Source: Spiroplasma endosymbiont of Cantharis nigra
GTDB taxonomy: Bacteria; Bacillota_I; Bacilli_A; Mycoplasmatales; Mycoplasmataceae
Assembly: GCF_964019925.1 (NCBI RefSeq)
Contig: NZ_OZ026470.1
Span: 62,001-126,000, forward strand
Reading direction: 5' to 3'
Length of the DNA stretch: 64,000 bases
The notes under the pieces: generated by a model
The model's input: only the letters and a program-made list of their open reading frames with translations
Told to the model about the DNA's origin: nothing
Database searches by the model: none
Translations under genes and position numbers: made by a program
Shown: positions 57,791-64,000 of the stretch, piece after piece
Layout: every line of letters begins with the position of its first letter
Position numbering within the stretch: position 1 is the stretch's first letter

Positions 57791-57821
57791 AAAATCATTT
57801 TTATAATATAAAAATGATTTT
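57791..57821 (+). promoter_or_regulatory. 31-bp perfect palindrome centred on a -10 box
   Basis: Two 15-base arms (AAAATCATTTTTATA and TATAAAAATGATTTT) around a single central base at 57806. The -10 candidate TATAAT is at 57802-57807, in the centre. It is followed by AAAGGGG rather than T's, so it is not a plus-strand terminator. It is suited to a dimeric regulator controlling the lipoprotein/ABC genes. No copy precedes the second lipoprotein. Confidence 0.5.
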
Positions 57822-57834
57822 AAAGGGGAAAAAC

Positions 57835-59655
57835 ATGAAAAGATTATTAAGTTTATTGGGAACAGTGAGTTTAGTTGCAACTTCATCTGCAACAGTAATA
57901 TCTTGTGGAGGTACAGTACCACCAACAGTGATACCAAATGAAAAATTAGCTTTAATTGAAGAATTAAAAAAAGATTTAGATAGTGTTATTGAAAGTTATT
58001 GATTAAAAATAAATAGTAATTTCTTTGATCTTACATCAAATCAAAGTAGTAGTTATAATTTCATACAAATGAAAAAAATTAAAGATTTATTAGGTAATAA
58101 TCAACAAGAAGCTTTAATTGGTGATAAATTGTCAGAAAATGATAAAAAATCATTAATAAGTGATATTCAAAAAATTGTTCAAGAAGATAATTTTAAAAAA
58201 TTTTTATTGGATAGTATTGATTTTAAAAAGTATTCTATCCTTTTAGAAGGAGTAAATTTATATAATGGCTTTAATGTTGATTGAAATACATTAGAAATAA
58301 ATTATACTGAAAATTCAATAAATAATTCACAAAGGGAAGATAGTTTTCTATCTTATATAAAAGTAAATTTAGTATTTAATTTTCAATATTTAGATTCAGA
58401 GGGTCAAATTGCTTCTTATAAAAGTTTAAAAAATTTTATATTTACACTAACTTCTAATGAATTATTAATTACTGCAATTAGTAATTTAGAAAAGGGTATT
58501 AAAAGTGATTACTTTTTAGAAAGTCAAGATTATAGTTGATTAGATGCAAAAAGTTTTGGTTATAATGATGATCAATATAAAAAAGTATTTTTACCAAAAA
58601 ATAATGACTTTAAAAATATTTATGAAGGGCAAGCATTTAAAGAAAATATTATAACTTATATGAAAAGTAAATACTTTAAACAAATTCCATCAGTACCATT
58701 AGAATTTAATGGAGATATTATTTTTGACAAATTTATTAAAAAAGATTTTGTAAATGCAAATACTGCTAAAAAATATGATTGAAAAGATAGTATGAGCGGT
58801 GGTCAACAAATGTACAATAGTATATTTAGTAAATTTGAAAATAACTCTAAAGCACAAATATTTGGAGTAGATTCTGATATTAATACGTATATGTACAATT
58901 ATTTAAGAGATAATTTTATGAATTTTCAAAAAGATTATTTAGTAAAATTTAATAATTTTATTAGTAATCTTGAAAAAGAAGCTTCAATAGAAAATTCAAA
59001 AATTAAAGATGAAATTAAAAATAATTCTATAAGTTTTGGAGAAGTGAAATTAAAGGGATTATCAATTAAAATAAATGAATATTATATTCATCCAATTAAT
59101 GATTTATCTATTTTTACATCAATTGCAGTATCAAATCTTGAAACTAAAGAGAATAGAGAAGAGGCAGCTTTTTCTTCATTATTTGGTGCAATGTATTATA
59201 ATATGATTTCTGGAATAAAAGAGTTTCAAAGTATTTTTGATATTAAACCAAGAGGAGAAGAAGATTTACCTATAGCTAGTTTTTCTGGATATGGAAGCTC
59301 TGTTTCAGGAGATGCAGATAATATTTGAAATGGAATTCAGGTTAGCGGAAATCAGTATCCGCAGAACCTTAATAATAGCTTAAGTTTAAATAATACAAAT
59401 CTAAAAAAACACAGAGATATTTTATTAGAGAATTCAAATCAAAATGTATTTAATTGAGCAGTTGTAGGAAACACAATACCTACATATCATAGAATTGATA
59501 AAACAGGAGTAATTCAAGCTGGATATTATTATGGTTTTAATGAGAATGAATTGGAATGGGCATTTAAGCAAAATTTTATTAATGTACAATTTCTTATTAA
59601 AGGAATATGAAAACAAAATAATGGTAGAATGTTTATTAAAAGAGCTGAAAAATAA
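57835..59655 (+). CDS. Surface lipoprotein, paralogue 1
   Basis: 606 residues: signal peptide with lipobox VISC (Cys24), a CGGTVPPTVIP linker, then a soluble domain of about 570 residues rich in Asn, Lys, Ser and Phe with no recognised family. AAAGGGG (57822-57828) supports the ATG at 57835 over the in-frame ATG at 57814. The neighbouring paralogue is nearly identical up to about residue 535 (GSSVSGDADNIWNGI); differences cluster at 538-580. About twelve TGA are Trp. It is located with a permease and an ABC ATPase, so it may be a substrate-binding or exporter-associated lipoprotein. Confidence 0.85.
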
Positions 59656-59702
59656 ATAATTAATCAATTTTTAAATTTTAAATATTTCATAAGGGGGAAA
59701 AC

Positions 59703-61526
59703 ATGAAAAAATTATTAAGTTTATTGGGAACAGTTAGTTTAGTTGCAACTTCATCTGCAACAGTAATATCTTGTGGAGGTACAGTACCACCAACAGTGAT
59801 ACCAAATGAAAAATTGGCTTTAATTGAAGAATTAAAAAAAGATTTAAATAGTGTTATTGAAAGTTATTGATTAAAAATAAATAATAATTTCTTTGATCTT
59901 ACATCAAATCAAAGTACTATTTATAATTTCATACAAATGAGAAAAATTAAAGAGTTATTAGGTAATAATCCAAAAGAAGCTTTAATTGGTGATAAATTAT
60001 CAGAAAATGATAAAATATTATTAATAAAAGATATTCAAAAAATTGTTCAAGAAGATAATTTTAAAAAGTTTTTATTGGATAATATTGACTCTAAAAAGTA
60101 TTCTATCCTTTTAGAAGGAATAAATTTATATAATGGCTTTAATGTTGATTGAAATACATTAGAAATAAATTATACTGAAGATTCAATAAATAATTCACAA
60201 AGGGAAGATAGCTTTCTATCTTATATAAAAGTAAACTTAGTATTTAATTTTCAATATTTAGATTCAGAGGGTCAAACTGCTTCTTATAAAAGTTCAAAAA
60301 ATTTTATATTTACACTAACTTCTAATGAATTATTAATTGCTTCAATTAGTAATTTAGAAAAAGGTATTAAAAGTGACTACTTTTTAGAAAGTCAAGATTA
60401 TAGTTGATTAGATGCAAAAAGTTTTGGTTATAATGATGATCAATATAAAAAAGTATTTTTACCAAAAAATAATGACTTTAAAAATATTTATGAAGGGAAA
60501 GCATTTAAAGAAAATATTATAACTTATATGAAAAGTAAATACTTTAAACAAATTCCATCAGTACCATTAGAATTTAATGGAGATATTATTTTTGACAAAT
60601 TTACTAAAAAGGATTTTGTAAATGCAAATACTGCTAAAAGCTATGATTGAAAAGATAGTATGAGCGGTGGTCAAAAAATGTATAATAGTATATTTAGTAA
60701 ATTTGAAAATAATTCTAAGGCACAAATATTTGGAGTAGATTCTGATATTAATACATATATGTACAATTATCTAAGAGATAATTTTATGAATTTTCAAAAA
60801 GACTATTTAGTAAAGTTTAATAATTTTATTAGTAATCTTGAAAAAGAATCTTCAATAGAAAATTCAAAAATTAAAGATGAAATTAAAAATAATTCTATAA
60901 GTTTTGGAGAAGTGAAATTAAAGGGATTGTCAATTAAAATAAATGAATCTTACATTCATCCAATTAATGATTTATCTATTTTTACATCAATTGCAGTATC
61001 AAATCTTGAAACTAAAGAGAATAGAGAAGAGGCAGCTTTTTCTTCATTATTTGGTGCAATGTATTATAATATGATTTCTGGAATACAAGAGTTTCAAAGT
61101 ATTTTTGATATTAAACCAAGAGGAGCTGAAGATTTACCTATAGCTAGTTTTTCTGGAAATGGAAGTTCTGTTTCAGGAGATGCAGATAATATTTGAAATG
61201 GAATTAAGGTTAGCGGAAATCAATTTACGCAAGAACTTAATAATAGCTTAAGTTTAAATAATACAAATTTAAAAAAACACAGAGATATTTTATTAGAGAA
61301 TTCAAATCAAAGTATATTTAATTGAGCAATTAACAGAGATAGTATTGGTGCTTGACATAGAGTTGATGACATAGGAATAGTTCAAGGTGGATATTACGGA
61401 TCTTTTGCTGAGAATGAATTAGAATGAATATTTAAACAAAACTTTATTAATGTGAAATTTCTTATTAAAGGAATATGAAAAGAAAATAATCGTAAAATGT
61501 TTATTAAAAGAGCTGAAAGTAATTAG
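59703..61526 (+). CDS. Surface lipoprotein, paralogue 2
   Basis: 607 residues, Cys24 in VISC, collinear with paralogue 1 with only scattered substitutions until about residue 535, then a divergent patch (WAINRDSIGAWHRVDDIG against WAVVGNTIPTYHRIDKTG) before a conserved end (FKQNFINV.FLIKGIWK). AAGGGGG lies 5 bases before the ATG. The 47-base gap after paralogue 1 has no promoter or terminator that I can see, so both are probably on one transcript. It arose by tandem duplication. Confidence 0.85.
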
Positions 61527-61540
61527 AAGGCCTTAAGAAT

Positions 61541-63295
61541 ATGCAAGAAAAGGAAATTTTATATAGTAAGGTTCCATTTAGAATTTTACTATTATTTAAT
61601 ATTAAAAATATTTTCAATGAGTTAGTATTTGTAATTTTAAATTTTATGTTATTAATAAGTTCAATTATTTTTGGTATTATAACTTTATTCATGAAAGAAC
61701 AAGAAAAAGTAGTTTTAGCTTTTAACTTTTATATATTATTTTATATATCTTGTTTTTTATTTATTCTAATTTTAAGGATGGTACAGTTTTTTTATCATAA
61801 TAAAATGGAAGATAAGACTACATTTATTTCCATTTCAAATCAGGTTTCTAGAACAAATTTTTTTATTAGTCAATGATCAATAATTTATATAACAGTTTTA
61901 TTAAATACTCTTATGACATTTATTTTAATTAATATTATAAATATTGTATTTAGTGGTTTTATTATTAATCCAGTTCTTTTAAGAATTACACTAGTATTTT
62001 TAATTTACACTCTAGTTTCTGGTTTTTTAATATTGAATTTTATTATATTTTTAATATTTATATTTTCATTACAAACTACAACTATTATTTGTACTTTAAT
62101 ATTATCACTAACATTTATTGCAAATTTACCAACAAACTTTCAAAAGACAAATGAAAAGTCAATGACAATAAAGTTTAATAATAATCAATTATTAACAGTT
62201 CCTGATTTATATGAGGCCTTTGACTTTCAACATTATGTTAGTCAAAATAAAATTAAATATAATTTTTTATCAAAATATACAAATGATTTTTTTATAAAAA
62301 ATGAATATCAATTTAATGAATTTAATACAAATGAAAATATAATTAAGCAAAGAGTTGAAGAGTTATGAAATGATTTAGGAATAATAAAAAGAGAGCCATT
62401 AGTAATTGAAAGAGATAATTTATTTATAAATAATTTACCAAGTAATGATTCTAATATTCCAATTGATTGAGCAATTAATGATGAATTAAGTCTTAAGTTG
62501 ACTTTAGAAAATACTTTTATTTCTATTGATGAGTTAAAAATATTAGTAGATTCAGAGCAAAATAAAGAAAAACAACTAATATTAGAAGATTTATATAATT
62601 TTTCAATATACATAAATAATGAGTTTAAAGATTTACAAAAAGAAAAGGTTGACTTATTTGAGACATTCATTTTTATGGAGAACTCAATTGATAAAAATAG
62701 TATCACTAATAAAAGTAAAAATAATTTAACTAACTTTAAAAAAGATTACTTATTATCAATGTATAATTATCAACTTGCAGGTACTTTTAAAGAAGCATTT
62801 ACTTTAAAAAATGATGAAAATACCTATTCTTTAATTAGAAACGATTTAAACTTTGACTTAATGCTTTGTACTAGAATACTTGAACAATATTTTATTAAGT
62901 ATACCGACAGATACATTGAATCAACAACATACTCTGTAAATAAAACAGCTGCAGATTGAAATAAGTATTATTCAACAAGAAAAAAATTAAATCTTTTTTC
63001 TTATATTAACATTTTTAATGGAATGTGATCAAATTATACTTTACACTCTGGTTTCTCTTATAGTGACTTTTGGTTTTTACCATATTCTGAATCAAAAATA
63101 ACTTTTGATAATCAAAAGAGCTCATTTTTAGGATATGTTGAATATACATTTAAACTTAATGATAAAAATATAATTGAAAAGGATACTTATAATAATTATT
63201 TTAATCCTCTATACTTCATAATAGTATTATCTTTGCTTTCTATATTCAATATTTCTTTTGCAATTATTAAATTTAAAAAAATAGATATTAAATAA
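61541..63295 (+). CDS. ABC transporter-type permease with large C-terminal soluble domain
   Basis: 584 residues. About six hydrophobic segments lie in the first 210 residues (first ones near 27-50 and 58-82), then a polar domain of about 345 residues (NNQLLTVPDLYEAFDFQHYV onward), and one last membrane segment at about 557-577 (PLYFIIVLSLLSIFNISFAI). Topology of an ABC permease whose extracellular domain is placed before the last helix. GAAGG at 61527-61531 precedes the ATG, 14 bases after paralogue 2. The ATPase follows 12 bases later. No family recognised; exporter or mechanotransmission system possible. Confidence 0.7.
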
Positions 63296-63307
63296 TAAGG
63301 AGAAAAA

Positions 63308-64000
63308 ATGAATAATAATGAAAATATTATAGAAATACAAAATTATATTAAAAAATTTAAAAAAAATTCTATAGGAGAAATCTCTTTTAAGTTTAAAAGA
63401 GGAGAAGTTACAGCACTTCTTGGAACAAGTGGTTCAGGAAAAAGTGTTTTAATTAATTCAATAATAAGTTGTAACAAAAAATATAGTGGAGTTATAAAAA
63501 TAAATGACAAGAATATTAATGGAAAAAATGGTTATCAGGAGAATAAGGGAATAGGATTTTATACTCAAATTGATTTTTCTTTACAAAATATTTCGTTAAA
63601 TAAATATTTAAAAAATATTTGCTTAATTATGGGTTTAAAAAAGAAATTTATTAAAACTCAAATTGAGTATTGAGTTAATTTCTTTGGTCTTGAAGATGCA
63701 ATTGAAAAAAAAGTTAAAGATTTTTCATGGGGAATGAAAAATAGAGTTAACTTAATTTTGACTTTTTTAAAGAATCCAGAAATAATTATTCTTGATGAAC
63801 CTGGAGCTAATTTAGACTCATATTGAAGAAATAAAGTTAAAAATCTTTTAATTAAATTAAAAGAAGAGGGCAAAACAATTATAATAACTGCTCATAACAT
63901 TGATGAAATTAATGAGATAATTGATAATTATTTAGTTATTGACAGTGGAAAACTAATTTTTTCGGGTTCAAAACAGGAATTAAATGTTTATAACAAATAC
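63308..64000 (+). CDS. ABC transporter ATPase (cut by window end)
   Basis: First 231 residues, frame open to base 64000. Walker A GTSGSGKS (about 40-47), Q-loop FYTQIDFS, a signature altered to FSWGMKNRV (family LSGGQ), Walker B EIIILDEPGANLD, and H-switch ITAHNIDE. The closest general type is the ABC-2/CcmA-like exporter ATPase. TGA at 63670-63672 and others are Trp. AAGGAG precedes the ATG. It pairs with the permease just upstream. Confidence 0.85.

Noticed and set aside
57814..57834. Lipoprotein start at 57814
   Set aside because: It would add seven residues before the signal peptide and falls within the palindrome; AAAGGGG points to 57835.
61504..61692. Minus-strand ORF at the lipoprotein/permease junction
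   Set aside because: It lies antisense to the start of the permease gene and has no ribosome-binding site or family pattern.

Overview
The window comes from a low-GC, wall-less Mollicute. UGA is read as tryptophan throughout: nearly every long gene appears as several ORF pieces interrupted only by in-frame TGA, for example in sufB, ileS, lspA, oppA and ftsZ. The 16S sequence, the SUF operon, gapN, the mraZ-rsmH-ftsA-ftsZ cluster and many lipoproteins point to the Spiroplasma/Entomoplasma/Mesoplasma (Entomoplasmatales) lineage. Species cannot be fixed by eye. All coordinates below are for full genes read with genetic code 4.

Layout. 1-6.2 kb: Fe-S assembly operon sufC-sufD-sufS-sufU-sufB, a membrane protein, then (minus strand) a Cys-pair membrane protein and an Nfu-type scaffold. 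6.2-13.4 kb: S1 RNA-binding protein, pgi, all-alpha dUTPase, an unknown Trp-rich protein, a TrmH-type rRNA methylase, gapN, and a four-TM protein with a long disordered tail. 13.5-18.7 kb: one complete 16S-23S-5S operon with promoter, RNase III-type processing stems and terminator, and no spacer tRNA. 18.7-23.6 kb: unknown protein, pheS-pheT, yceD-rpmF, small protein. 23.9-25.3 kb: an apparently intact IS3-family element. 25.3-29.7 kb: dcw cluster with AAAGTGG MraZ boxes. 29.76-30.14 kb: a small-protein unit with its own promoter and terminator. 30.15-39.5 kb: a membrane protein, then the oligopeptide importer oppBCDFA, whose two ATPases carry very large insertions. 39.5-46.7 kb: alpha/beta hydrolase, an ABC exporter with a degenerate ATPase signature, an RpiR regulator, and a lipoprotein that looks like a GH18 chitinase without its catalytic residues. 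46.7-56.1 kb: T-box-controlled ileS, lspA, rluD-type synthase, rhomboid-like protein, dCMP deaminase, a candidate structured RNA, rnhC, a CvpA-like protein and acpS. 56.4-57.7 kb: a second, frameshifted IS3-family element. 57.8-64 kb: two nearly identical 606-607 aa lipoproteins, an unusual permease with a large soluble domain, and an ABC ATPase cut by the window end.

Working together: lspA processes the four lipoproteins seen here; oppA feeds oppBCDF; SufC/B/D/S/U plus Nfu make and carry Fe-S clusters; pgi and gapN belong to glycolysis.

Most interesting: the lipoprotein-pair/ABC module with a 31-bp palindrome centred on its -10 box; the catalytically dead chitinase-like lipoprotein beside an ABC/RpiR module; two IS3-family elements that both have 13-bp flanking direct repeats and both bury the orfA ribosome-binding site in a subterminal hairpin; the small-protein unit after ftsZ; and a possible small RNA between the dCMP deaminase gene and rnhC.
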